The notes beneath the pieces were generated by a model. It worked only from the letters and a program-made list of their open reading frames with translations. It had not been told where the DNA came from and ran no database searches. Shown here piece by piece: positions 14,150-22,048 of a DNA stretch of 23,241 bases. The translations under genes were made by a program, and so were the position numbers. Numbering within the stretch: the stretch's first letter is position 1; every line of letters starts with the position of its first letter. The stretch comes from Ruminococcus sp. CAG:254 (lineage in GTDB: Bacteria; Bacillota; Clostridia; Oscillospirales; Ruminococcaceae): NCBI GenBank assembly GCA_000433635.1, contig HF997952.1:15472-38712 (forward strand). The letters run 5' to 3'.

Positions 14150-15885
14150 TGGAAAAAATACAGCGAAAGTTTGCACTTTCTCCGCAAGGAGCAAAAGATT
14201 TAATCAAGTCTATTATCTGTTGTACGCTGCAAAATATCGTTCTCATGTTTCCGGTTTGCCTGCTCTATTTGTTGGTACAGGATTTGATGAATGGTGGTGT
14301 TTCCGGAACAAAAACCGGATTCTACATTGCTGGAATTGTGGTTTGTCTGGCACTGATTTGTGCTGTCACTTATTTTCAGTACAATGCAGCTTTTCTGGCA
14401 ACCTATGTAGAATCTGGCGTTCGCCGGATTCATCTTTCAGAAAAACTGCGGAAAATTCCGCTTTCCTTTTTCGGGGAAAAAGACCTTTCCGATTTGACCA
14501 GCACCATGATGGCAGACTGTGCAACGCTGGAAACGGCATTTTCTCACTTCATTCCGGAATTGGTCGGCTCGATGATTTCTACTGTCTTGATTGCATTGAG
14601 CCTGCTCTTCTTTGAATGGCATATGGCATTGGCTGCTCTCTGGGTCATTCCAGTTGCCTTTATCATCATTGCAGCGTCTTCCAAAGTACAAGACCATCTA
14701 AGCCAAAAATCCATGCAGGCAAAAATGGCTTGTGCAGACGGGATTCAAGAATACATCGAAACCTTGCAGGATTTAAAGGCAAACAATGCCGAAAAAGAAT
14801 ATCTGAACGGACTGGAACAGAAAGTTCGTGCCGTTGAACAACGCTCGATTGTCAGCGAATTTGGAACGGCTGCCTTTGTTGTTTCCGCAAACATGATTCT
14901 AAAGCTGGGTATTGCAACCGTTGCTCTCGTTGGTGCAATCCTGCTCTCTAAAGGAACGATTGACGTGCTAACCTTTTTCTTGTTCTTATTGGTTGCCTCT
15001 CGCCTGTATGACCCGTTACAAGGAGCATTGCAGAATTTGGCAGCCATCATTTCTACTCGTACCAATGTTGCCCGTATGAATGAAATTCTCGACCATCCGA
15101 CACAGCAGGGTGCAGATGTGCTGTCTAATCAGGGCTGTGATATTACATTCTCACACGTTGGATTTGCCTATGACAACGGCGAAACCATTCTGAAAGACAT
15201 CAGCTTTACGGCAAAACAAGGTGCGGTTACGGCACTGGTTGGACCTTCCGGCAGCGGAAAAACAACCGTTTCTCGTCTGGCTGCTCGTTTCTGGGATACC
15301 AAACAAGGTACAATTACCGTTGGCGGGATGGACATTTCCAAGGTAGACCCAGAAACGTTGATGACACTGTATTCCATTGTGTTCCAAGATGTCACGTTGT
15401 TTCATGATACCATTTTGGAAAATATTCGACTGGGTAAAAAAGGTGCTACGGATGAAGAAGTCTTGCGAGCTGCAAAGCTGGCGAACTGCGATGAATTTGC
15501 TGAAAAGCTGCCGAACGGCTATCAAACCATGATTGGAGAAAATGGCAGTGCTCTTTCCGGCGGGGAACGGCAGCGGATTTCCATTGCAAGAGCGTTCCTG
15601 AAAGATGCTCCCATTATTCTATTGGATGAAGCAACGGCTTCACTGGACGTTGAAAACGAAACACTCATTCAAACGGCACTTTCTCGCCTGATTGCGAACA
15701 AAACCGTATTGATGATTGCTCATAGAATGCGAACCGTTGCAAATGCAGACAAGATACTCGTTTTAAAAGATGGTACTATCGTAGAAAGCGGAACACCAGA
15801 AGAATTGATGCAAAAACAAAACGGACTGTTCCGACACATGACAGAATTGCAAAAACAGTCCTCTGTCTGGGAAGTTGGAAAATAA
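14146..15885 (+). CDS. ABC exporter half-transporter, subunit 2
   Basis: The 579-residue protein has the same layout: membrane domain about 20-300 and ATPase domain from about 330. Motifs: Walker A GPSGSGKT (366-373), Q-loop IVFQDVTL, signature LSGGERQR (470-477), Walker B LLDEATASLD (492-501) and His526. All catalytic residues are present. It starts at ATG 14146 inside the stop of subunit 1 (a second ATG follows directly), with AAGGAGGG upstream. The canonical D-loop here and the divergent one in subunit 1 suggest non-equivalent ATP sites. A terminator follows 25 bases after the stop. Confidence 0.93.
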   Translation: MMEKIQRKFALSPQGAKDLIKSIICCTLQNIVLMFPVCLLYLLVQDLMNGGVSGTKTGFYIAGIVVCLALICAVTYFQYNAAFLATYVESGVRRIHLSEKLRKIPLSFFGEKDLSDLTSTMMADCATLETAFSHFIPELVGSMISTVLIALSLLFFEWHMALAALWVIPVAFIIIAASSKVQDHLSQKSMQAKMACADGIQEYIETLQDLKANNAEKEYLNGLEQKVRAVEQRSIVSEFGTAAFVVSANMILKLGIATVALVGAILLSKGTIDVLTFFLFLLVASRLYDPLQGALQNLAAIISTRTNVARMNEILDHPTQQGADVLSNQGCDITFSHVGFAYDNGETILKDISFTAKQGAVTALVGPSGSGKTTVSRLAARFWDTKQGTITVGGMDISKVDPETLMTLYSIVFQDVTLFHDTILENIRLGKKGATDEEVLRAAKLANCDEFAEKLPNGYQTMIGENGSALSGGERQRISIARAFLKDAPIILLDEATASLDVENETLIQTALSRLIANKTVLMIAHRMRTVANADKILVLKDGTIVESGTPEELMQKQNGLFRHMTELQKQSSVWEVGK

Positions 15886-15910
15886 CGGTTCCATCAAAAT
15901 CCATGCAAAT

Positions 15911-15949
15911 AAAAATGCGTACCGATGTCAAAACCGATACGCATTTTTT
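15911..15949. terminator. Bidirectional terminator between the ABC operon and the GH3 gene
   Basis: Arms AAAAATGCGTA (15911-15921) and TACGCATTTTT (15938-15948) flank a 16-base loop. T-runs occur on both strands. The two flanking transcripts converge here. Confidence 0.88.
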
Positions 15950-15964
15950 GTATTCCAAAGTTCT

Positions 15965-17557
15965 TTAACTCATCAATCCATAGTATAATTTATACGCAAG
16001 AATCCGAATGACACTTTCATTCACTCTGTTTTCCGATATTCTGCCTGTATGGACTGCTTGCAATACAATCGGATAGCCTGCTGTTTCGCAAGTCGCAATC
16101 AAATCGTTTCCTGCATCCACTGCCTTTAGATAGACATCTGTGACATTCTTTGTTGCACCCATGTCCAAGGAATCCGTGCAAATCAATCCAGAAAAATGCA
16201 AGTCTTTTCGCAAAACGCTGTGCACTTCTGGAGAAATAGAAGCTGGATTCTCTGCATCGAAACAGGATACAATGTTATGATTCACCATGACAACGGGTGC
16301 ACCAGCATCAATTCCCGCTTGAAACGGTTTCAAATCATTTCCATAAAATTGTGATTGCTCTCGGTTATCCACAGAAGAACCATTATGTGTATTCAAGTTG
16401 GAGGCATAGCCCGGAAAATGTTTCAGCGTACAACCAGTGTTGGTTTCTCGATATGCTTTTGTCGAGATTTCTATAAATTGACTGGTATCCTCTGCACTTC
16501 CTCCAAATGTTCGCTCATAAATATAGTCATTGGGATTGTTTGAAATATCCGCTACTGGTGCAAGACAAAGATTGATGCCAAGGCTTTTTAGGAGATTTCC
16601 TTTTTCGATGGTTTCCTGATAAACACCATCCCATCCGCCTTGTGCATATAATTCCTGCGGCGAAAGAAATGGCGTATCTCGAAATGCAGGATACTTGCTG
16701 ACTCTTACAACTGTTCCGCCCTCTTCGTCTGCCGAAATCAGCAATGGAAAGCGACTGTTTGCCTGATAAGAAGCAATCTGTTCTTTTTCTGATGCAACTG
16801 TCTGATCGCTAAAATTATAGGCAAACATGACAATTCCACCGGGATGATAATCTCTTACAATTTCTTCTCCATTTGTCTGTGCGATTCCAATCAAGAAAAG
16901 CTGTCCAACTTTTTCTTCTAATGTCATGGTATTCATGATTTCTGTTGCACGTTCATAATACGCTCCGAAAAGATCGGATGATAACAGCGGTGATGTAGGC
17001 TCATAGATGACTGTTCCATCTTCTATGACATATCCATCTGCACTTTCCTTCTGCATGATACCCGTTTCATAACTGAAATAATGCTTCTCCCCGTCAATTT
17101 CATAGACGCCTTTCGAGGCAATTCCATCCTGATAATAATAAACATCAGAATCCGCATTGGCAATCATTCCAGTATAGTTTTCATCATTCTTTTTGCATTT
17201 CATATTGTCATCAGAAAAGGTAAAAATCGCATTGGAATTCCAGATTGGCTTCATTCCTGCTGCTGTTTTCGCATAAAAAGTAAGCACCATCGTGGCATCC
17301 TCCGCCGTGATTGCTCCATCTGCATTTACATCAGCAGCTTTGATTTGATTTTCTGAATAGGCGTTTTCATTTGCATTTATCTTTAAAATGGCGATTGCGT
17401 CCGCAGGGTCTACTACTCCGTTTTGATCTATATCACCAATTACTGTTTCCACAACATCCTTGCTGTTATCCGTTCCAGCATAGCCCTGTACAGAAAATGT
17501 AGACAAACACATCATACCAGCCGTAACAACAGCTGCAAAAAAATGGGTTTGTTTCAA
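15965..17557 (-). CDS. Secreted GH3 beta-N-acetylglucosaminidase-like enzyme with dockerin
   Basis: The 530-residue protein starts at a TTG codon at 17557, with AGGAG 10 bases upstream. A signal peptide (about 1-27, hydrophobic FFAAVVTAGMMCL) precedes a type I dockerin at about 39-100, with two calcium loops DIDQNGVVDPAD and DVNADGAITAED. A Tyr-rich segment follows, like a cell-wall-binding repeat (VYYYQDGIASKGVYEIDGEK, 139-158). The GH3 catalytic domain runs from about 200 to the end. It has ADEEGGTVVRVS (276-287), KHFPG (379-383) and the nucleophile Asp462 in GLICTDSLDMGA. The usual D-S-H acid/base motif reads N-T-H (His391). It is expected to be exported and docked on a scaffoldin, acting on GlcNAc-containing polymers. 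Confidence 0.9.
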   Translation of the reverse strand: MKQTHFFAAVVTAGMMCLSTFSVQGYAGTDNSKDVVETVIGDIDQNGVVDPADAIAILKINANENAYSENQIKAADVNADGAITAEDATMVLTFYAKTAAGMKPIWNSNAIFTFSDDNMKCKKNDENYTGMIANADSDVYYYQDGIASKGVYEIDGEKHYFSYETGIMQKESADGYVIEDGTVIYEPTSPLLSSDLFGAYYERATEIMNTMTLEEKVGQLFLIGIAQTNGEEIVRDYHPGGIVMFAYNFSDQTVASEKEQIASYQANSRFPLLISADEEGGTVVRVSKYPAFRDTPFLSPQELYAQGGWDGVYQETIEKGNLLKSLGINLCLAPVADISNNPNDYIYERTFGGSAEDTSQFIEISTKAYRETNTGCTLKHFPGYASNLNTHNGSSVDNREQSQFYGNDLKPFQAGIDAGAPVVMVNHNIVSCFDAENPASISPEVHSVLRKDLHFSGLICTDSLDMGATKNVTDVYLKAVDAGNDLIATCETAGYPIVLQAVHTGRISENRVNESVIRILAYKLYYGLMS

Positions 17558-17618
17558 TTTCTATCATCTCCTCATGTTCTGTTCCAAATGGCACAATCAA
17601 ATGTTTCTGCACCCATTG

Positions 17619-17647
17619 ATTATATCACGCAGGCTTACAAAAGTCAA
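17619..17647 (-). promoter_or_regulatory. Promoter of the dockerin-GH3 gene
   Basis: On the minus strand TTGACT (17647-17642) and a perfect TATAAT (17624-17619) are separated by 17 bases. The -35 box overlaps the stop codon of the upstream gene fragment. Confidence 0.85.
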
Positions 17648-17820
17648 TCAAAATCGACAAAATAACAAGCTCTCCTTGTATCATTCAGGCAAAGAAAAAG
17701 AGAACTAGCGGTTCTCCTTTTTGTATAAAATGTCTCACAATGATTATTTGATAGTATAAACTGAATTTCTTCTATCGAATCAAAATCCGGATTGCTGTTT
17801 TTGATCTTTTCGTATTTACT
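17644..17820 (-). pseudogene. Duplicated 3' fragment of the neighbouring hypothetical gene
   Basis: The minus strand encodes KYEKIKNSNPDFDSIEEIQF, then ILSNNHCETFYTKRRTASSL. This is nearly the same as the C-terminus of the gene at 18477-19121 (IKNSNPDFDSIEEIQFILSN, then CESLYKQKRTTRSLL). DNA similarity covers about 130 bases (about 17690-17818 against 18486-18615). No start codon is in frame; a stop lies just upstream. The rest of the copy is missing. A hairpin inside (AAAAGGAGAAC/GTTCTCTTTTT) is conserved too. It is best read as the remnant of a tandem duplication or recombination between paralogues. Confidence 0.8.
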
Positions 17821-17838
17821 ATCAAATTGTTACATTTT

Positions 17839-17877
17839 TTAAATCCACTCATTCATAAATTTTAATAATTCATCCAT
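17839..17877 (-). pseudogene. Possible N-terminal stub of a lost gene (MDELLKFMNEWI)
   Basis: A 12-codon ORF begins by TAATG overlap with the stop of the 149-residue gene, which implies it was once translated by coupling. It ends just before the duplicated fragment. It may be the truncated start of a gene whose body was lost in the recombination. It is too short to be sure. Confidence 0.3.
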
Positions 17878-18326
17878 TATTTTTCACCTTTTAAATAATG
17901 GGGGACTGGTATACTCATAAACTCACTACAAATAATATGCCCTCCAAAATGAATATTTCCATATGATTTAAGTGCTAACATAGCTATTTGTTGTATATCA
18001 ACATCTGTTTTTTTCGAATTAACGACAATGCTTTCAATTTTCCAAGTAATTTTTATCCCTATTTTTCCATTACCTACAGTTTGATATCGAGCTTTGATAT
18101 CAACAACATCAATGTTAACTATCAGCTTATAATAATTAGGAGGATACTCACTATCAAGTTCTCCCTGTCCGCCCAAACATATAAGGTAGTATTTATTCTC
18201 CTTATCTATTGACCATTCTTCCGGAAGAGGTGCTAATTCATTCAATCTTCCGATTGGGTTGTGAAATTTAAAAGAAGCAATAAACTTCTTATCTTCTTCC
18301 GTTAAATACGCATTTACAAACGCCAT
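17877..18326 (-). CDS. Hypothetical protein in AT-rich patch
   Basis: The 149-residue product was not recognised. It is soluble, with no signal peptide or membrane segment, and looks alpha/beta (ELAPLPEEWSIDKENKYYLI near residue 30, DVDIQQIAMLALKSYGNIHF near 105). The base composition is much more AT-rich than the flanks, which suggests transfer. It starts at ATG 18326 with only a weak site (GTAGG). Its place beside duplicated fragments resembles orphan immunity-gene arrays, but no immunity family was identified. Confidence 0.65.
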   Translation of the reverse strand: MAFVNAYLTEEDKKFIASFKFHNPIGRLNELAPLPEEWSIDKENKYYLICLGGQGELDSEYPPNYYKLIVNIDVVDIKARYQTVGNGKIGIKITWKIESIVVNSKKTDVDIQQIAMLALKSYGNIHFGGHIICSEFMSIPVPHYLKGEK

Positions 18327-18476
18327 AATAAAACCTACAATGTACTGATTTAATCATATATATTTTTCAAATTATTATTCTACAATTAATCAAACCACCC
18401 TCTCCATAAGCAACAGGTATCAGTACCTTAGTACAGTGGTTTCTCAAAAACTGACGAAATGACAATTCTTCATTGT

Positions 18477-19121
18477 TCAATTCAGACAAAGCAAAAGAGA
18501 ACGAGTAGTTCTCTTTTGCTTATAAAGCGATTCACATTGATTGTTAGATAATATAAATTGAATTTCTTCTATCGAATCAAAATCCGGATTGCTGTTTTTG
18601 ATTTTTTCGTATTCATCCATAATGTTGATGTTGGCATTGAAATACTGGCTTGGAAAACTGCTAAATTCTTTTCCACCTGCTGCAAAGTAGGATATTTCAT
18701 ATAAAGTGTGTTTGTCAATATCCAAATAGAATTGAATGGTTTCTCCTCTTCCCTTTCTGTATTTCGTCCCTTTGAATCCGTACATCGCTGTAATTTCATT
18801 TCCCTTAAAAGAATATTCGGTATATTTCAATTCAACTTCTACATCTGTATACTTTTTGGCATAGGGTTCTAATTCTTTTGCCACTGCTAATACATCGAAT
18901 GGATCACATTCTATTACAAATTCTACTGCATCGGTTTTCGTAATTGTGCGATGAAAGCTCCCTGTTTCTGTCCAGAATAAGATTTTAGAAAAAAGATAGA
19001 GGAATAGAAATATGAAAAATATTCCTGCAATAACTATTTTTACATTAGACTTTGTTGAATGACTTGCGATAATTGAACACCACCTTACTATATATAACAA
19101 AAAATCCGCTGCAAGAAGCAA
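18477..19121 (-). CDS. Hypothetical single-pass membrane protein
   Basis: The frame gives up to 214 residues. One strong membrane helix (IVIAGIFFIFLFLYLFSKIL near 29-48) is followed by an extracytoplasmic domain (DAVEFVIECDPFDVLAVAKE onward). The start is unclear. The first possible codon is a TTG at 19121 inside a terminator stem. The AAGGTGG near 19085 has no standard in-frame start nearby, so the N-terminus may be altered. The last 12 codons lie in the stem of a perfect hairpin, so the original stop may have been lost. The family is unknown. A partial copy lies at 17644-17820. Confidence 0.55.
   Translation of the reverse strand: MLLAADFLLYIVRWCSIIASHSTKSNVKIVIAGIFFIFLFLYLFSKILFWTETGSFHRTITKTDAVEFVIECDPFDVLAVAKELEPYAKKYTDVEVELKYTEYSFKGNEITAMYGFKGTKYRKGRGETIQFYLDIDKHTLYEISYFAAGGKEFSSFPSQYFNANINIMDEYEKIKNSNPDFDSIEEIQFILSNNQCESLYKQKRTTRSLLLCLN
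18491..18519 (-). terminator. Perfect hairpin overlapping the end of the hypothetical membrane gene
   Basis: A 12-bp stem GCAAAAGAGAAC/GTTCTCTTTTGC has a 5-base loop (18503-18507). On the minus strand it is followed by TTTGTC. It is a likely terminator, but it sits inside the open frame. Confidence 0.65.
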
Positions 19122-19128
19122 CGGATTT
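19102..19128. terminator. Bidirectional terminator between the hypothetical gene and tRNA-Gln
   Basis: An 11-bp stem AAATCCGCTGC/GCAACGGATTT (one wobble) has a 5-base loop and T-runs on both sides. On the minus strand it would end the tRNA-Gln transcript. Confidence 0.85.
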
Positions 19129-19220
19129 TTACGATTTTACACGCTGGTGGCAGATTTGCGGCAGATGCAGACATTGGACATTTTTGCACAAATCAAAAAC
19201 CGCCGAAAATGCGTGATTTT

Positions 19221-19296
19221 TGGTTGGAGTAGCTGGATTCGAACCAGCGGAATGACGGAGTCAAAGTCCGTTGCCTTACCACTTGGCTATACCCCA
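19221..19296 (-). tRNA. tRNA-Gln (anticodon TTG)
   Basis: The minus strand gives a 76-base tRNA with encoded CCA. The acceptor TGGGGTA pairs with TACTCCA. The D arm is AGCCAAGTGGTAAGGC. The anticodon stem-loop CGGACTTTGACTCCG carries TTG. The T arm is GCTGGTTCGAATCCAGC. Confidence 0.97.
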
Positions 19297-19310
19297 ATAG
19301 CACTTGTATT

Positions 19311-19339
19311 ATTATATCAAAAATCGATCTTCCTGTCAA
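19311..19339 (-). promoter_or_regulatory. tRNA-Gln promoter
   Basis: On the minus strand a perfect TTGACA (19339-19334) and TATAAT (19316-19311) are separated by 17 bases. Confidence 0.93.
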
Positions 19340-19480
19340 TGGAAAAATAAAATTTTACAATTAAGAAATAAAAGACTAACAACCTGCAGTGAGCATCAAC
19401 AGCAACTTTCCTATATCATCTTCTTATAGTCATAACAATCCGCTAATTTGAATTACTTATCAAAAAAATCAACTTTTTAC

Positions 19481-19509
19481 TTGACTTTTTAGACGAATTA
19501 TGGTATAAT
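19481..19509 (+). promoter_or_regulatory. Promoter of the ADP-ribosylglycohydrolase gene
   Basis: TTGACT (19481-19486) and a perfect TATAAT (19504-19509) are separated by 17 bases. The 5' leader is about 80 bases. Nothing else was seen in 19340-19597. Confidence 0.88.
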
Positions 19510-19597
19510 ATGCAAAAATAGAAAACATTTCTTTTCTCAACCGGAATTTAATAAAATTCTATTCATCTCGATTCAAGAACATTTAGGAGGATTTATT

Positions 19598-20716
19598 ATG
19601 GACGATTTCTCAACTGGATACATCTGCTATATGCCTTCTCCGTGTCCACTCACAGGATTTGGTGCATGGGTGGTAACAAGCAGATATGAAATTATGAATG
19701 AAACAAAAAACTACATCACGGTCGATGATATCGGAAACGGAAAAGTATGGATAAAGAATACAGTTCTTGATTCTTCAAAATGCAGAACCTGTTTTTATGA
19801 CCAATTTATCTGTGAAAGAACTCAAACAAAAACCATGATGCTTGGTGCAATCTGCGGAGACGTTGCTGGCTCTATTTATGAGCATAATAATATAAAATAC
19901 ATTCCCGATAAAGATCGACTGATTGATCATTATGCACGATTTACAGATGACTCTGTCTTAACACTTGCTGTTGCAGAGGGCATTATGAATGGAATGCGTA
20001 GCTTACAAAAAGTGAAAGATTTCAATTCTGATGATGAACCTGTATTTGCGGATGCACTTACAAAATCTATTCATAAATGGGGAAACTTATATCCTTATGC
20101 TGGATATGGTGGAGCATTCAGAAGATGGCTTGCTTCCGAAAATCCAGAACCCTATAACAGCTGGGGAAATGGTTCTGCAATGCGTGCATCTTATGCTGGT
20201 TGGATTGCACAGTCTCTCGAAGATGCAGAATTTCTTGCTACGGCTTCTGCAAGCGTGACCCATAATCACCCAGAAGGTATAAAGGGTGCTGTAGCAATTG
20301 CAGGAAGTATCTATTTGCTTAGAAACAGCGACCCGGCAGACGCAAAGGAAACAGTAAAGCGTTATGTCAGCAAACTGTATGACCTTGATTTGACACTTGA
20401 TGAGATTCGCCCTGTTTATCATTTCGATGTTTCCTGTCAAGGAAGTGTTCCGCAGGCAATCCAGGCATTTCTTGAGGGAGAAAGCTTTAGCGAAGTACTC
20501 GCACTTGCAATATCCATCGGCGGAGACAGTGATACGATTGCTGCAATGGCAGGTTCTCTTGCAGAAGTGATTTATCCCATTCCAGACGGAATGCGTGATC
20601 GTGTCCTAAAAAGACTTGACTATACATTCAAATCTTGTCTTGCAGGCACAATTGACTTTCTAATTGATAATCTGAACAAGATATCTGGGCTTGAATCAAG
20701 TGCTATCTCATCATGA
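19598..20716 (+). CDS. ADP-ribosylglycohydrolase (DraG family) with N-terminal extension
   Basis: The 372-residue protein removes ADP-ribose from a target. The DraG fold starts at about residue 81 (MLGAICGDVAGSIYE). The metal-binding sites are TDDS (116-119) and GGDSDT (308-313). Other family segments are WGNGSAMRASYAGW (189-202) and SVTHNHPEGIKGAVAIAGSI (219-238). The first 78 residues are extra: they include Cys10, Cys16, Cys62, Cys65 and Cys72 and look like a small separate domain. AGGAGG lies 7 bases before ATG 19598. It has its own promoter and a strong terminator, so it is monocistronic. The substrate (protein, arginine or nucleic-acid ADP-ribose) is unknown; no partner ADP-ribosyltransferase is seen nearby. 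Confidence 0.9.
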   Translation: MDDFSTGYICYMPSPCPLTGFGAWVVTSRYEIMNETKNYITVDDIGNGKVWIKNTVLDSSKCRTCFYDQFICERTQTKTMMLGAICGDVAGSIYEHNNIKYIPDKDRLIDHYARFTDDSVLTLAVAEGIMNGMRSLQKVKDFNSDDEPVFADALTKSIHKWGNLYPYAGYGGAFRRWLASENPEPYNSWGNGSAMRASYAGWIAQSLEDAEFLATASASVTHNHPEGIKGAVAIAGSIYLLRNSDPADAKETVKRYVSKLYDLDLTLDEIRPVYHFDVSCQGSVPQAIQAFLEGESFSEVLALAISIGGDSDTIAAMAGSLAEVIYPIPDGMRDRVLKRLDYTFKSCLAGTIDFLIDNLNKISGLESSAISS

Positions 20717-20753
20717 TTACAATTACAAATAAAATTTAATCACATATAAAAAC

Positions 20754-20828
20754 AAATCCACAGAAAAATTGCATGGTTAATCATCCATAATCCGGAAGCC
20801 AAACCAACCATTTTTCTGTGGATTTTTT
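20754..20828 (+). terminator. Intrinsic terminator after the DraG gene
   Basis: A 16-bp perfect stem AAATCCACAGAAAAAT (20754-20769) pairs with 20810-20825 around a 40-base loop and is followed by T residues. On the other strand it can also serve the HxlR remnant. Confidence 0.85.
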
Positions 20829-20829
20829 A

Positions 20830-21142
20830 TTATTGATCGCTTTTCTTTTTAATGAAACGTTGCCTTATATTGATTCCCCACTGCTCCATCGCATCCAAAA
20901 TCGGACGCATGGTTTCTCCAAGTTCACTTAAGGAATACTCCACTCTCGGCGGAACTTCTGCATAAACTGTTCGAATAATCAAGCCACCTGCTTCCATAAA
21001 ACGCAGACTTTGCGTGAATACTTTTTGGCTAATGCCATCTAAGGACTTTTGCAGTTCGTAGAATCAATAATTTCCACTTGTTTCCAATTATTTGTACAGT
21101 TGTTGCTACAGGGCATTCCGGTAGTTCTTCTTTTTTTAGCAT
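20830..21142 (-). pseudogene. Broken HxlR-family regulator
   Basis: The minus-strand frame from ATG 21142 reads LPECPVATTVQIIGNKWKLL, then ILR, then stops early. A shifted frame continues as ELQKSLDGISQKVFTQSLRF, then LIIRTVYAEVPPRVEYSLSE and ends at 20830. Intact HxlR proteins carry about 11 more residues between the two parts (the loop before FNEL), so a small deletion near 21056-21060 has removed them and shifted the frame. HxlR proteins are winged-helix regulators. The break is too tidy to be a random ORF, but a sequence error cannot be excluded. Confidence 0.85.
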
Positions 21143-21201
21143 GACATCACTTCATCAATTTCTAATAGGATTAGATTGATTTTTGCTATATAAATTAGAA
21201 T

Positions 21202-21903
21202 TTATATGGCATTCCAAATAAAACAAAAGGCAAATACGCACCCCCATGCGTTGCCAGTTTTCTTCTTTACCATTAACATTCCGTAAATTGCAATAACTGT
21301 GGTAATTATTTCTACAATCCCCCAAAAAGAAGTGCTAAATGGGTGGAAAAGTATACACACGATTGCACAAGTAATAGCTCCATAATCTAACCATTCGTTT
21401 GTAGTAGGGTATCTTCTATTGATTTTGTCACAAATAACAACATAATTAAATCCTTCAAAAAAGCCCCACACAAGAACGATAAGAGCCATTCCTAATATTG
21501 AAAATGGAATACCACTTGCAATTACATCATCTGTGATTAAAATACTGAAAGGTTGGTAGCCATTGAATTGACCTGATAAAAAAATATAACAGATGGACGG
21601 GACAAAGCATATAATCGTCCCGATGATTGCTTTGAAAATATTTTTTCGTATCAAACCAAAATGCGTGAAACTTTCTTTTCGCAAAATGCAAACGATTGTA
21701 ATTCCCAATCCAGCTACGCCAAATTGTACTCCTGCATTAAGTAATAATCTTGGAATAACTGAAATATTGCTGTTCGCAACAAAACTCATTAGTTGTTTAC
21801 CTGTTGCAGCGTAAAATAGGAAAACTCCCAATGTTACCAAAGCTATAATCCAAAGATCTGTTTCTAATCTTTTTTGTTCCGCTGAAAGTTGTTGTTTCTT
21901 CAT
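21202..21903 (-). CDS. Multi-pass membrane protein, possibly CPBP-like
   Basis: The 233-residue protein has about six to seven hydrophobic segments (WIIALVTLGVFLFYAATG, GVAGLGITIVCIL, IIGTIICFVPSICYIFL and others). WGFFEGFNYVVICDKINRRY near residues 145-164 and FHPFST near 186 resemble the CPBP (CAAX protease-like) pattern, but the double Glu motif EExxxR is not intact, so protease activity is doubtful. AAGGAG lies 5 bases before ATG 21903. It lies next to the broken HxlR gene, which may once have controlled it. The function is unknown. Confidence 0.75.
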   Translation of the reverse strand: MKKQQLSAEQKRLETDLWIIALVTLGVFLFYAATGKQLMSFVANSNISVIPRLLLNAGVQFGVAGLGITIVCILRKESFTHFGLIRKNIFKAIIGTIICFVPSICYIFLSGQFNGYQPFSILITDDVIASGIPFSILGMALIVLVWGFFEGFNYVVICDKINRRYPTTNEWLDYGAITCAIVCILFHPFSTSFWGIVEIITTVIAIYGMLMVKKKTGNAWGCVFAFCFIWNAI

Positions 21904-22048
21904 ATATGCTCCTTAAATTCCGATTTTTCGCTGTACAAACTAGAGATTACAGCTGATGAACATCTACAAAAACTACAAGATACTTTCCATCTTCATAAAT
22001 AAAATCCAGCATCAAAGTCAAATCTGTATCCTGCAAATCTCCTTTTCT

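Noticed and set aside
19147..19350. 67-codon plus-strand frame
   Set aside because: It lies across the tRNA-Gln gene and its promoter.
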